A stretch of DNA of 64,000 nucleotides, taken from positions 1-64,000 of the forward strand of contig JBFHFS010000030.1 of NCBI GenBank assembly GCA_041583495.1. Reading direction: 5' to 3'. Positions 27,454-37,337 of the stretch are shown in pieces. The notes under the pieces were generated by a model. It searched no databases and had not been told where the DNA came from. It saw only the letters and a program-made list of their open reading frames with translations. This stretch comes from JBFHFS01 sp041583495 (GTDB taxonomy: Bacteria > Bacteroidota > Bacteroidia > Bacteroidales > Marinilabiliaceae). The position numbers and the translations under genes are program-made. Each line of letters begins with the position of its first letter. The first letter of the stretch is position 1.

Positions 27454-30400
27454 ATGAAGGATTCACCGGAAACTGAAGAAAGACAAGTGGTGGAACGTAA
27501 TTTTCGGCCTACCCTTTGGGCGCTGAAAAATAAAAACACGATTTTTATTCTCACCGTTTTCCTCTTTTTAGCAGGATTGATCTCCTATAACAGTATGCAA
27601 AGGGAGCTCTTCCCCGAGATCGTGGTGCCCTACATCATGGTGCAAACCTCCTATCCCGGAAACAGCCCTCCCGACATCGAAAACCTGATTACCCGACCCA
27701 TCGAAAAGGAGTTGAAAGGACTCAATGGTGTTAAACGGCTTTCCTCATCGTCCTATCAGGATATGAGCCTTATCATGGTCGAGTTCGAAACGGATGTGGA
27801 GGTTCAGAAGGCTCTTCAGGAGGTGAAAGATCAGGTGGATAAGGCCAAAAGTGAATTGCCCGAGGACCTGGATACGGATCCCATTGTCGAAGACATCGAT
27901 TTCTCGGAATTCCCCGTGTTGAATATCAACCTGTCGGGCGATTACAGCATTATCGAGCTTAAAAAATTTGCCGAAGACCTGCAGGAGGATGTGGAGGCCA
28001 TGCGGGAGGTGCGTGAAGCAGACATCAAAGGGGTGGATGAGCGTGAGATCAAAATTCATGTAGATCCTCTTAAGCTGGAGGCTTATAACCTTTCCTTCGG
28101 AGATATTGAGATGGCCCTCCTGTCGGAGAATGTGACCATTGGTGCTGGAGAGATAATTGTGGACGGAACCCGTCGGTCGGTGCGTACCCAGGGCGACTAC
28201 GTAAATATGGATCAGATACGCAATACCATTGTGAAGAGTGACGAGGGGAATATCGTCTTTCTGCGTGATGTGGCCCGGGTGATCGACGGCTTTGAGGAGA
28301 AGAGCTCTATCTCACGGCTTAACCATCAGCCGGTGGTGACTCTTTCCATCATTAAAAAAAGCGGGGAAAACCTGCTGGATGCCACCGATAAGATTTTTGA
28401 GACCATTAACCGCAAGCAATCCTCCGGAGTGTTCCCCGCCGATTTGAAGGTGACCATCACAGACGATCAGTCGGTCTATATCCGGGATCAGATCAGCAAT
28501 CTGGAGAACTCCATCATTATGGGGATGTTGTTTGTGATGATCGTCCTGTATCTTTTTATGGGGCTTCGCAACGCCCTGTTTACCGGGCTGGCCATTCCGA
28601 TGTCGATGTTCATCTCCTTTCTTGTTCTGGGGGAGATGGATTTTACCATCAACACCATGATTTTGTTTGGATTGTTAATGGCCCTGGGGATGCTGGTCGA
28701 CAACGCTATTGTGGCGGTGGAAAACACCTATCGGCACTTCGAAGAGGGATATCCGCGTTTTAGAGCGGTTCAGAAAGGGGTTAGCGAAATTGCGGTGCCC
28801 ATCATCAGTTCAACGGCAACGACCCTGGCAGCCTTTTTTCCTTTATTGCTCTGGCCCGGAATTACAGGTGAATTTATGCAGTATCTTCCCATCACCCTTA
28901 TCATCGTGTTGTCGTCTTCCCTGTTTGTGGCACTGGTGCTTAATCCCGTGTTTGCCCTTCAGTTTATGAAACACGATGATCTGACCCTAAAAAAGAATCA
29001 CCGCCTGCTTTTGGGAATTACGGGTACCCTTGCCATTATGGGGGTGATCAGTTATTTTTTGGGCAGCATTTTGTGGGGGAACCTGCTCGTTCTACCCTTT
29101 ATTATAACTGTAATAAACCTGTACGTGCTGAAGCCCTCTGCCATTAGGTTTCAATCCCGAATATTGCCCTGGATCGAAGACCGGTACGAGGCTACCCTTC
29201 GGTTGGCCCTGGGACGGCGTACTTCGAAATGGTTGTTTGTCTCCATGCAGGGATTGCTCTTTTTTTCCTTTGTATTTTTCGGACTAACCAATCCCAATGT
29301 CATCTTTTTCCCCTCCAGCGACCCCAAAACGGTTTATGTTACCATGGAGTTACCCCTGGGGACTGATATTGAAAAGACCAACGAAATATCGGCCAGAGCA
29401 GAGGAGATTATTTGGGCCGTTTTAGATCCACATAAGGATATTGTTCAATCGGTGGGGGTGAATGTAGGGAACGGGAAGGGCGGTTTCTTCGAGTCGAGTC
29501 GATCGCCCAATAAAACCCTCACAACCATCACCTTTGTTGATTATCAGCACAGGGGTGGTGTGGCCACATCGGGGTTGATGAAGCAACTCTCCGATTCCCT
29601 GCGCACCTTCGTGGGGGCCAAATTTTTTGTCGAGAAAGAAGAGAATGGTCCCCCCGTGGGAAAACCCATCAACATCGAAGTATCGGGCGATGATTTTCAG
29701 GAATTGATGGGAGTGGCCGAAGACCTTAAAAATACCATCGACAACAGTCCTATCGAAGGGATCGAAAATCTGGAGATGGATATTAATATGAATAAGCCGG
29801 AGATGGAGCTGTTTGTGAATCGAGACAAGGTTCGGCGAATGGGGCTTTCTACTCAGATGGTGGCCGGAGCCATTCGAACGGCTCTTTATGGCAGCAAGGT
29901 AGATACCTATAAGGAGGGTGAGGATGAATTTAACATCATGGTGCGGCTGGATGACCGATTCAGAAATAATGTGTCGTCGTTGATGAATTTTAAGATGATG
30001 CTGGAAAAGGATGGCGTTAAACACCATATTCCCATTTCGGCGGTCGCCGACTTTTCTTATTCTACCTCTTACGAAAACATCAAGCGAAAGAACAACACCA
30101 GGGTTATAACGCTTTCTTCCAATGTGTTGGAGGGGTACAATGCCAACCGTATCAACGGGGGGATTCGCCAGCTGCTGGAGGATTACGAAATCCCGGCTGG
30201 CTATCGTTGGCAGATGACCGGAGAGCAGGAGGACCAGAAAGAGACTTCCGACTTTTTGCTCAAGGCCCTTTTGATAGCCATAGCCCTGATATCAATGATT
30301 CTGATCACCCAGTTTAACTCAGCGGCCAAGCCCTTTATCATTCTTGTCACCGTGGTTTTGAGCACCATCGGGGTGTTTATGGGGTTGGGTACTTTTGGAA

Positions 30401-30870
30401 TGGAATTTATCATTCTGATGACCGGCGTAGGGATTGTGTCCCTGGCCGGCATCGTGGTCAATAACGGGATCGTGCTGATCGATTATATCGACATCACCCG
30501 GACAGAGCTGAAGATGGAACGTGGAATGCAGGAAGGAGCACGCCTGTCGCGTGTGGATGAGGTGGAAGGGGTAATCAAGGCCGGTAAGGTGCGTTTGCGT
30601 CCGGTTCTTCTAACCGCTATTACAACCGTGTTGGGGCTTCTGCCTCTGGCCGTCGGGTTGAATTTCGACTTCTTTGGTCTCTTTACCCACTTTGATCCCA
30701 ATATCTATTTTGGCGGGGAAAATGCTGATTTTTGGGGCCCTATGGCCTGGACCGTTATCTTTGGCCTTACTTCCTCAACCTTTTTTACCCTGATAATAGT
30801 ACCGGTGATGTATAACCTGGCGGTTCGGGTGCGTAACCGGTTTGTAACGGAAAAAGTGGCGGGGGAATAG
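27454..30870 (+). CDS. RND family efflux transporter permease (AcrB-like)
   Basis: 1138 residues in the AcrB/MdtB range. TM1 follows a basic N-terminus; the porter domain has the usual SYPGNSPPDIENLITRPIEKEL-type entry, then TM2-6 (from about 350, with MALGMLVDNAIVAVENTYRH carrying the proton-relay Asp). The second half repeats this, with TM8-12 and a GIVSLAGIVVNNGIVLIDYI motif in which Asn pairs replace the Asp pair. An extra hydrophobic block near 520-560 is present. Driven by proton motive force; substrate unknown. Third gene of the TolC-adaptor-pump operon. Confidence 0.94.
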   Translation: MKDSPETEERQVVERNFRPTLWALKNKNTIFILTVFLFLAGLISYNSMQRELFPEIVVPYIMVQTSYPGNSPPDIENLITRPIEKELKGLNGVKRLSSSSYQDMSLIMVEFETDVEVQKALQEVKDQVDKAKSELPEDLDTDPIVEDIDFSEFPVLNINLSGDYSIIELKKFAEDLQEDVEAMREVREADIKGVDEREIKIHVDPLKLEAYNLSFGDIEMALLSENVTIGAGEIIVDGTRRSVRTQGDYVNMDQIRNTIVKSDEGNIVFLRDVARVIDGFEEKSSISRLNHQPVVTLSIIKKSGENLLDATDKIFETINRKQSSGVFPADLKVTITDDQSVYIRDQISNLENSIIMGMLFVMIVLYLFMGLRNALFTGLAIPMSMFISFLVLGEMDFTINTMILFGLLMALGMLVDNAIVAVENTYRHFEEGYPRFRAVQKGVSEIAVPIISSTATTLAAFFPLLLWPGITGEFMQYLPITLIIVLSSSLFVALVLNPVFALQFMKHDDLTLKKNHRLLLGITGTLAIMGVISYFLGSILWGNLLVLPFIITVINLYVLKPSAIRFQSRILPWIEDRYEATLRLALGRRTSKWLFVSMQGLLFFSFVFFGLTNPNVIFFPSSDPKTVYVTMELPLGTDIEKTNEISARAEEIIWAVLDPHKDIVQSVGVNVGNGKGGFFESSRSPNKTLTTITFVDYQHRGGVATSGLMKQLSDSLRTFVGAKFFVEKEENGPPVGKPINIEVSGDDFQELMGVAEDLKNTIDNSPIEGIENLEMDINMNKPEMELFVNRDKVRRMGLSTQMVAGAIRTALYGSKVDTYKEGEDEFNIMVRLDDRFRNNVSSLMNFKMMLEKDGVKHHIPISAVADFSYSTSYENIKRKNNTRVITLSSNVLEGYNANRINGGIRQLLEDYEIPAGYRWQMTGEQEDQKETSDFLLKALLIAIALISMILITQFNSAAKPFIILVTVVLSTIGVFMGLGTFGMEFIILMTGVGIVSLAGIVVNNGIVLIDYIDITRTELKMERGMQEGARLSRVDEVEGVIKAGKVRLRPVLLTAITTVLGLLPLAVGLNFDFFGLFTHFDPNIYFGGENADFWGPMAWTVIFGLTSSTFFTLIIVPVMYNLAVRVRNRFVTEKVAGE

Positions 30871-30901
30871 AGGTTTTGTGGGAGCGGGTCGCCCTTAACC
30901 T

Positions 30902-32206
30902 CTAAAAGAGAAAGTATCTGACATAGATATAAAGAGATGCCATTATGATGGATAAGAGCATCATGGGTAGGCCAATTTTCAAATATTCGATGAATCTTAA
31001 GGGGTAGTTTGTTTTTTGAGTGAACCCGGCGACAATAATATTAGCTGCGGCACCAATGAGCGTTCCATTTCCCCCAAAACAAGCGCCCAGGGAAAGGGCC
31101 CACCATAAAGGCTCGGTATTACCCCCCATGGAGGCACCCAGGTTTTCAATCACCGAGATCATGGTGGCTGTGTAGGGGATGCTGTTGATAAAGGTGGTCG
31201 ACACGGCCGACATCCACAACACCAGTTGGGCGGCCAGGCCCGGTTGACCGTCGGTAAACTCCAGCAAACCATCGGCAATAAAGGTGATGATGCCGGTTTT
31301 TTCGAGGCCCCCAACGATCACAAACAAACCGATAAAGAAAAATAAAGTCGGCCACTCCACCTCTTTCAGAATCTCTTCCGGATCTTGTTTTGTTACCATC
31401 ATCAGCAGGAATCCTCCACTTAGAGCCACCGAGGCCAGACTTATTTCATGCAGGTGGTGAGTGGTGAATGCCAGAATGATCAGAGAAAATACGATGAGGT
31501 TTTTTATAAAGAACTTTTTGTCTTTGATGGCTCGGGTTTCATCGAAAGCCTGAATTTTCTCTTTGTCAATCTCATTGGAGGTTAGTTTTTTGTAGTAAAT
31601 GAGCTTCAAAAGAAAAAAGGTCACCACCGAAACCAATAATACAATGGGCAGATTGTTATAGATGAAATCCACAAAGTCAAGGTTGGTGGCCCCGCCGATC
31701 ATGATGTTGGGCGGGTCTCCGATTAGGGTGGCTGTTCCCCCAATGTTGGAAAACAGTATCTCGGAGATTAACAGCGGCATGGGATTGATTTTGATCGTGT
31801 CGGATACGGCCAGGGTAAGGGGCACTATGATGAGTACGGTGGTTACGTTATCCAGAAAGGCCGAGAGAACCGCCGTGACAATGGAAAGTACCACCAACAG
31901 TTTCCAGGGATTTCCCCCCGTCATTTTGATGCCTTTAATGGCGATGTACTCAAACAGTCCCGATTTGCGCATGATGGCAACGGTAATCATCATCCCGCAT
32001 AACAAGCCAATGGTATTAAAGTCGATATAAGCCAGTGCTTCCTCCTGCGACAGGATGTGGAAAACTATTAATAACGAGCCGCCCACCATGGCGGCAATCG
32101 CATTGGGTAGTTTTTCGGTGGTGATAAGGGTAAAGGTTAAGATGAAGATAACCAGCACCAGAACCACATGTAAAGTATTGACTTCGCTTGTGAGAATTGC
32201 TAACAA
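30902..32206 (-). CDS. ArsB/NhaD-type ion transporter
   Basis: 434 residues with about 11-12 membrane segments. Family hallmarks are SAFLDNVTTVLIIVPLTLAV, the LFSNIGGTATLIGDPPNIMIG loop, and a second half with FINSIPYTATMISVIENLG and GACFGGNGTLIGAAANIIVAG, forming the two inverted repeats of the IT superfamily. NhaD proteins exchange Na+ for H+; ArsB exports arsenite. No ars genes are nearby, so a Na+/H+ or anion role is more likely. It lies downstream of a CBS-domain protein on the same strand with a 21-base gap, so the CBS protein may regulate it. Confidence 0.85.
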   Translation of the reverse strand: MLAILTSEVNTLHVVLVLVIFILTFTLITTEKLPNAIAAMVGGSLLIVFHILSQEEALAYIDFNTIGLLCGMMITVAIMRKSGLFEYIAIKGIKMTGGNPWKLLVVLSIVTAVLSAFLDNVTTVLIIVPLTLAVSDTIKINPMPLLISEILFSNIGGTATLIGDPPNIMIGGATNLDFVDFIYNNLPIVLLVSVVTFFLLKLIYYKKLTSNEIDKEKIQAFDETRAIKDKKFFIKNLIVFSLIILAFTTHHLHEISLASVALSGGFLLMMVTKQDPEEILKEVEWPTLFFFIGLFVIVGGLEKTGIITFIADGLLEFTDGQPGLAAQLVLWMSAVSTTFINSIPYTATMISVIENLGASMGGNTEPLWWALSLGACFGGNGTLIGAAANIIVAGFTQKTNYPLRFIEYLKIGLPMMLLSIIMASLYIYVRYFLF

Positions 32207-32227
32207 GGGCTTGTTTTTTAGGTCTTA

Positions 32228-32668
32228 TTAAAAATCCAGTGATACAGACAAAATTTCGATACGGGTAAGCAGTCCGATGAGCTTTTTCCCTTCAACAACA
32301 GGAAGAATCGTGCCTTTAAGCCGGTAAAGGAGGTCGGCCGCGTACGACATGGAATCATTAGGGGATACGCTGGGGTACTTTTCATCCACAAAAGTTATAG
32401 CCTTCTTATCCAATATGGCTTGCAAGTGAGAGGTTATCTGGTCCAGGCCCGCCATAAAGGCCGTGTCGCGCATGGACTTCATGTAGGCCGGTACGGCGGC
32501 ATTCAGGATGTCTTGTTCACTAATACACCCCACATACTCCCCCAATAGATTCACTACCGGGATGGCACTGGCCCGATGCAGTTTCATCGTCTTTATGACC
32601 CGGCGCAAGCTCGAATTTTCATTTACCGAGGAGAGGTCTTTATATACATAGTCCCGAACTTTTTTCAT
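32228..32668 (-). CDS. CBS-domain pair protein
   Basis: 146 residues from the ATG at 32668 (MKKVRDYVYKDLSSV); an upstream in-frame TTG at 32704 is less likely. Two CBS motifs are visible: residues about 1-60 with LRRVIKTMKLHRASAIPVVNLLGEYVGCIS-type spacing, and about 85-146 with VSPNDSMSYAADLLYRLKG and LIGLLTRIEIL. CBS pairs bind adenosyl ligands and sense energy state. Its place between a PfkB-like kinase and an ion transporter suggests control of one of them; that is inference. Confidence 0.85.
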   Translation of the reverse strand: MKKVRDYVYKDLSSVNENSSLRRVIKTMKLHRASAIPVVNLLGEYVGCISEQDILNAAVPAYMKSMRDTAFMAGLDQITSHLQAILDKKAITFVDEKYPSVSPNDSMSYAADLLYRLKGTILPVVEGKKLIGLLTRIEILSVSLDF

Positions 32669-32735
32669 CGTGTCTGGTGTCAAATTTTGGGTTTCGAGGA
32701 CCAATAAAACGGAATGTTCTTTTTAGTCTTCTGTT

Positions 32736-33689
32736 CTAATTGAAATCAACAATTTCTATTTCGATGCGTGACAGGTTCTCTTCAATTTTTTGGAGATCGC
32801 GAATCTCCTTATGGATATCCTCTACATCGGCAAGCCCTGCTGCTGAGGCGTAACGCAATACTTCCTCTATGGGTTTTTGTTGTAGGTAAGCATGAATAAA
32901 ACCTGCCAGATAGGCATCTCCATAACCCAACATATTAACTATGTTAAGATTTTGGGGTCGCATGATGTAACCCTTTTTTGGGGTGATGGCCACCACATTT
33001 TCAAGCCGATGAGTGAACAGAACGAATTCACTCTCCGGGCATTGGCGGAGAATTTTTTTGCCAGCCTCCATGAACTGATCAATGCCATCCACGGTTTGGC
33101 CAAACAGCGTGTGGTCGGAGCGCATATCGGGATTAATCAGGAAAGGAGAATCCTCCATCAGGGTGTCGGTATATTTGGGTGAGGTATGCACCACCACTTT
33201 TATTTTATGTTGGCGGGCCTTGGTAATCATTTCGTGGTAAATGGCTGGCGAAACCCCCGGAGGGAGAGAACCTGCAATGACGATCAGTTTAACCCTCGAG
33301 AGCAACCGTTCGTAATTCTCGAGAAAGAAATCAACATCCTCTTCGGGAATCTCCTGTCCAAAATCATTAATCATGGTCAGCGTTTCATGTTTCCGATCGA
33401 GAATGGAGATGTTGGTACGGGTGGATCCGGGTGTGAAAATAAAGTTGGTGGTAATGCCATCCTGCCGGATCGTATCGCACAAAAGATGTCCTGAATGTTC
33501 GCCTGCGAAACCCGAGGCGATGACCTCATTGCCCATCTTGCAGAGGGTGCGGGCAATGTTAACGCCTTTGCCCCCCGCCGAGACCATGCTCATTTCTCCC
33601 GGTTGCATCCGGTGCAATTTGTGCAGCTCAAAGGTCTCCAATATCAGGATCTTGTCGATGGCTGGATTAAGTGTTACGGTTAATATCAT
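32736..33689 (-). CDS. 1-phosphofructokinase-type hexose-phosphate kinase (PfkB family)
   Basis: 317 residues from the ATG at 33689, chosen because GGGAGGT lies just upstream and MILTVTLNPAIDKILI matches the family N-terminus. The Gly-rich sugar-binding motif is AGGKGVNIARTL (38-49). The catalytic-base motif reads GYGDAYLAGF, where the family usually has GAGDS; the Asp is kept. Relatives phosphorylate fructose-1-phosphate or tagatose-6-phosphate; the exact substrate is unknown. No PTS genes are present. Codirectional with the CBS and transporter genes. Confidence 0.85.
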   Translation of the reverse strand: MILTVTLNPAIDKILILETFELHKLHRMQPGEMSMVSAGGKGVNIARTLCKMGNEVIASGFAGEHSGHLLCDTIRQDGITTNFIFTPGSTRTNISILDRKHETLTMINDFGQEIPEEDVDFFLENYERLLSRVKLIVIAGSLPPGVSPAIYHEMITKARQHKIKVVVHTSPKYTDTLMEDSPFLINPDMRSDHTLFGQTVDGIDQFMEAGKKILRQCPESEFVLFTHRLENVVAITPKKGYIMRPQNLNIVNMLGYGDAYLAGFIHAYLQQKPIEEVLRYASAAGLADVEDIHKEIRDLQKIEENLSRIEIEIVDFN

Positions 33690-33923
33690 GTTAACCTCCC
33701 TTGTTAATAGTTTGCTCAAGTTAAACAATTGTAACCGCTTTTTCAACCAGAAAACTTAGTACCCCCAAAAACCCTTGCTTGTCAAATGTTCTGTTATCAG
33801 GGCAAGAGTGTTAATTTGCTGTATAACAAGCTAATGGAGTGTTGATTTTAAAAAGGATTTATCTCGAATTCAGGGGCGATAGGATTCGTTTATTTATTTT
33901 AACTGTTTTTTTTGAAAATATGT

Positions 33924-33931
33924 TATTTTTG
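33924..33931 (+). promoter_or_regulatory. -7 box of the beta-eliminating lyase gene
   Basis: TATTTTTG matches TAnnTTTG, 94 bases before the ATG. The -33 position holds only CTG at 18-base spacing. Confidence 0.35.
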
Positions 33932-34025
33932 CTTCCGGAGTATAACTAAACATAACCAGGTTTCTTCCATTTTCTGTTTTTTTATGGCAAAACAGTAATA
34001 ATCTTTAATCTTAAATATTTGTTAA

Positions 34026-35489
34026 ATGGATTCATCTCAAACACAAACAGTTAAGTTTTTTAGCGGAAAAGAAATGCCTTTAGAGTTGCATAAAGTGCGT
34101 GTGGTTCAGAAACTCTTTCTTAAACCCATTGAAGAGCGTCTCGATGCTATTGCAAAAGGGGGTTACAACACCTTTCTGCTCAATACCGCGGATATTTTTC
34201 TGGATATGCTCACCGACAGTGGCACGAATGCCATGAGCGATAACCAGGTAGCCTCTATGCACCAAGCCGATGATGCGTATGCCGGTTCACAAAGTTTTTA
34301 CCGCATGGAGAGTGCCGTGCGCGAAGTTTTTGGGAAGCATTATGTGTTACCGGTTCATCAGGGGCGTGCTGCCGAAAATATTATCTCACAAACATTTGTG
34401 AAAACGGGAGATGTAATACCTATGAACTATCATTTTACCACTACCAAGGCCCATTTTGAGATGAATGGTGGTGAAATATTTGAGATTTATACGGATGAAG
34501 CCCTTAAGATAAAAAGCAACCACCCTTTTAAAGGGAATATAGATATTCAGAAACTTAAAGATATCATAAAGAAATATGGAAAAGAGCGTATTCCATTCAT
34601 CCGGATGGAGGCTTCGACCAATCTTATCGGAGGTCAGCCTTTTTCTATTCAGAATATGCGAGAAGTAAAGAGTATCGCAGAAGAACATGGCATTATGGTC
34701 CTGCTCGATGCCAGCCTGATAGGGGAGAATGCCTATTTCATTAAAAAACGGGAAGAGGAGTTTAAGAACACCTCCATAAAAGAGATTTTGCAAACCATGT
34801 GTGGGCTTTCCGACCTCGTCTATTTTTCGAGCCGCAAGGTGAGTTCTACGCGGGGCGGAGGAATATGTACCAACGATGAAGGATTGTTCCTGAAAATGCG
34901 CCATCTGATTCCTCTTTTTGAAGGCTTTCTTACCTATGGCGGGATGTCGGTTCGTGAAATTGAAGCCATGGCGGTGGGGTTGATAGAAACCACGGATGAA
35001 ACAGTGATCAGTCAGTCTCCATCATTTATTGAATTTGCTGTAGCCGAGCTGGATAAGTTGGGAATCCCCGTAATTACTCCTGGTGGTGCTTTGGGGTGTC
35101 ATGTCGACTCTATGGGCTTTTTGCCTCATGTGCCTCAGCGTGAATATCCGGCCGGTGCTCTGGCCGCTGCGTTATACATCATCTCGGGTTGCCGGGGGAT
35201 GGAACGTGGAACGATCTCGAGTGTACGACTCGAAGATGGAACCGATTTGCTGGCGGACATGGAACTGCTTCGGCTGGCTTTCCCTCGTCGGGTTTTCACT
35301 CTGTCGCAAACGCTTTATCTCATCGATCGAATCCATTGGCTCTATCAAAATCGTGAGTTGGTGGGTGGGCTGCGTTTTGTGGAAGAGCCCGAAGTGTTGC
35401 GTTTCTTTATGGGACGTCTTGAACCGACCTCCGATTGGCCCCAAAAACTGGCTGAAAAATTCAGAGCAGACTTTGGAGATAGCTTGTAA
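34026..35489 (+). CDS. Tryptophanase / tyrosine phenol-lyase family enzyme
   Basis: 487-residue PLP-dependent beta-eliminating lyase of the tryptophanase/tyrosine phenol-lyase family, which splits an aromatic amino acid into pyruvate, ammonia and indole or phenol. Conserved blocks: LTDSGTNAMSDNQ (62-74), DAYAGSQSFYRME (83-95), VHQGRAAEN, MEASTN, VLLDAS with the PLP-ring Asp (228), and YFSSRKVSSTRGGG with the Schiff-base Lys (271). The choice between tryptophanase and tyrosine phenol-lyase cannot be made from motifs alone. No tnaB-like permease or tnaC leader is adjacent. A good terminator follows. Confidence 0.88.
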   Translation: MDSSQTQTVKFFSGKEMPLELHKVRVVQKLFLKPIEERLDAIAKGGYNTFLLNTADIFLDMLTDSGTNAMSDNQVASMHQADDAYAGSQSFYRMESAVREVFGKHYVLPVHQGRAAENIISQTFVKTGDVIPMNYHFTTTKAHFEMNGGEIFEIYTDEALKIKSNHPFKGNIDIQKLKDIIKKYGKERIPFIRMEASTNLIGGQPFSIQNMREVKSIAEEHGIMVLLDASLIGENAYFIKKREEEFKNTSIKEILQTMCGLSDLVYFSSRKVSSTRGGGICTNDEGLFLKMRHLIPLFEGFLTYGGMSVREIEAMAVGLIETTDETVISQSPSFIEFAVAELDKLGIPVITPGGALGCHVDSMGFLPHVPQREYPAGALAAALYIISGCRGMERGTISSVRLEDGTDLLADMELLRLAFPRRVFTLSQTLYLIDRIHWLYQNRELVGGLRFVEEPEVLRFFMGRLEPTSDWPQKLAEKFRADFGDSL

Positions 35490-35525
35490 AAGGCTGGGTT
35501 AGACCATGCTCCTTCAACTTTTTAT

Positions 35526-35572
35526 AAATGCAGTGCCGGATAAAAACATTGAAAATCTGGCATTGCATTTTT
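35526..35572 (+). terminator. Intrinsic terminator after the lyase gene
   Basis: Arms AAATGCAGTGCC-GGAT (35526-35541) and ATCTGGCATTGCATTTTT (35555-35572) pair with small mismatches and end in a T-run. Confidence 0.65.
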
Positions 35573-35634
35573 AGTATGATTATATTGGATAAAGGTTTCT
35601 GCTGTTTTTTAAGTAGTGGTTTAATTTATCCATA

Positions 35635-36330
35635 ATGATTAGGCAACCCCTTAACGGTTTATTTTCGCTTTTCTTTCCCGTTCTTTGTAAGGGTTGTGGG
35701 GCTTCTATCCCCAGACCGGAAATGGTGTTGTGTCGCCGGTGCCGGGCCCGGCTGCCCCGAACGGGTTTCGAGCACTCGCTGAACAACCCGGTGATGCAGA
35801 CCTTCTGGGGAAGAGTGCCTCTGGAATTTGCCTCTGCCCTCTTTTATTACCGGAAAGGGGAGCTATTACCCTCACTCATACATCAGCTAAAATACAAGAA
35901 AAGCAAGGAAAATGGATTGTTTCTGGGCTCCCTGGCCGGTCAGATGCTTAAAGACTCGGCTCATTATGCTTCCATTCAGGGCATCGTGCCAGTGCCGTTA
36001 CACCCACGCAAAGAAAAGCAGCGCGGATACAACCAATGTTCGTTGCTGGCCGAAGGGCTCTCCTCGGTGACGCAATGGCCCCGGTTGGATCATTCCGTTA
36101 AGCGTTTGATCCACACCCAGAGTCAAACCCGACGTGGCCGGTTTGAACGATGGCAGAATGTGGAAGGCATTTTTGGGGTGTCCAATCCCGCGGATTTGCA
36201 AGGGAAGCACTTGCTGGTGGTGGATGATGTCGTGACAACCGGCTCCACCCTGGAGGCCTGTTGCAGGGCTTTGCTCAGGGTTTCCGGGGTTCGTGTTTCG
36301 GTATTGACCGTTGGCTATTCCGTAGGATAG
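35635..36330 (+). CDS. comF: ComF family phosphoribosyltransferase-like protein
   Basis: 231 residues. An N-terminal zinc knuckle has C18/C21 and C33/C36 (CKGC ... CRRC). The type I phosphoribosyltransferase half carries VPVPLHPRKEKQRGYNQ and the PRPP loop VDDVVTTGST. ComF is needed for natural transformation in Gram-positive and some Gram-negative bacteria, possibly through primosome contact. The window also has an HhH-barrel protein, recQ and dnaG, but no comEC. No close operon partner is seen. Confidence 0.9.
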   Translation: MIRQPLNGLFSLFFPVLCKGCGASIPRPEMVLCRRCRARLPRTGFEHSLNNPVMQTFWGRVPLEFASALFYYRKGELLPSLIHQLKYKKSKENGLFLGSLAGQMLKDSAHYASIQGIVPVPLHPRKEKQRGYNQCSLLAEGLSSVTQWPRLDHSVKRLIHTQSQTRRGRFERWQNVEGIFGVSNPADLQGKHLLVVDDVVTTGSTLEACCRALLRVSGVRVSVLTVGYSVG

Positions 36331-36443
36331 GCTGGATGACATCCATTAATATTCAAAAATGGAAATGAAGTTCTTCTGCGCGGTCTGATCGGTTCTTTGC
36401 CTCTGGCATTAGGGGTCTTTCTTTCGGCTTTTCAATTCATGAA

Positions 36444-37127
36444 TTAAGGCATTAACAGCTGTAATAACCGTTGAACACCCGAGGAGGCTTTTTCGTTGAT
36501 AAAATGAATGTTGGGCGAGGGGGAGAAGTTGGGATGGCCAGGGTCGATGAGGTAGACGGGGGTGGTGGGTGAGACAAACTCCAGAAGGCCAGCTGCCGGA
36601 TAGACCGAAAGGGAGGTGCCGGCCACCACAAATACATCGGCCTGTTCAACCACCTTAATAGCCTTCTCTATTGCCGGGACCGGCTCGCCAAACCAAACGA
36701 TATGAGGTCTCAGCTGCGAGCCTTTCTCACATAGGTCACCCTCCTTCAATTCCCAATGGGTTAAATCATAAACCAAATTCGGATCAATTGTGCTGCGGGC
36801 TTTTTTAAGCTCCCCATGCAGGTGAAGGACCTGGCGGCTGCCTGCTCTTTCATGCAGGTCGTCTACGTTTTGGGTGATGATGTGGACTTCGAAGCTCTGT
36901 TCCAGCTTTACCAACCCATAGTGCCCCGGATTGGGTTCAGCCTTAAAGAGTTGTTGGCGGCGTTCGTTGTAGAATTTCAGCACCAGCGACCGGTTAAGGG
37001 CCCAGGCTTTGGGGGATGCCACCTCAGTGACCTGGTATTGTTCCCACAGTCCGCCCATATCCCGAAAGGTTTTGAGACCGCTTTCGGCACTCATACCGGC
37101 TCCTGAAAGGACCACAAGTTTCTGCAT
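36444..37127 (-). CDS. cobB: Sirtuin NAD-dependent deacylase, zinc-less type
   Basis: 227 residues with all sirtuin core motifs: GAGMSAESGLKTFRD, TQNVDDLHERAG, catalytic HLHGEL (His104), IVWFGEPVP and GTSLSVYPAAGL. The Y53-x-x-R56 pair is the signature of class III enzymes that remove succinyl or malonyl groups. The four zinc-binding Cys of the small domain are missing: only one Cys (DLCEKG) remains in that segment. Similar zinc-less sirtuins occur in other Bacteroidota, so this looks like a lineage trait and not damage. Confidence 0.92.
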   Translation of the reverse strand: MQKLVVLSGAGMSAESGLKTFRDMGGLWEQYQVTEVASPKAWALNRSLVLKFYNERRQQLFKAEPNPGHYGLVKLEQSFEVHIITQNVDDLHERAGSRQVLHLHGELKKARSTIDPNLVYDLTHWELKEGDLCEKGSQLRPHIVWFGEPVPAIEKAIKVVEQADVFVVAGTSLSVYPAAGLLEFVSPTTPVYLIDPGHPNFSPSPNIHFINEKASSGVQRLLQLLMP

Positions 37128-37293
37128 AGACGATGGAACTAAAAATGGTTTGTTTAAAGATACGAATTGTTTTAAGGCATAACAGCCGGTAGGGGATTGA
37201 AGTTAATTTGCCGTGAGGACTTGTGATTCAGGTGGTCAACCCCGGGGGCCTAATTAAATACTTTTTAAAGCCCAAACCTCACAACTAATTTTT

Positions 37294-37301
37294 TAACTTT
37301 G
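37294..37301 (+). promoter_or_regulatory. -7 box upstream of dnaG
   Basis: TAACTTTG matches TAnnTTTG, 36 bases before the dnaG ATG. No TTG is found at the -33 position. Confidence 0.35.
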
Positions 37302-37337
37302 AAAGTTGAAAGAGAAAGTCAAAACTGAGACCAAAAC

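Noticed and set aside
30902..32206. Arsenite pump as part of an ars operon
   Set aside because: No arsR, arsC or arsA lies nearby; the neighbours are a CBS protein and a sugar kinase.
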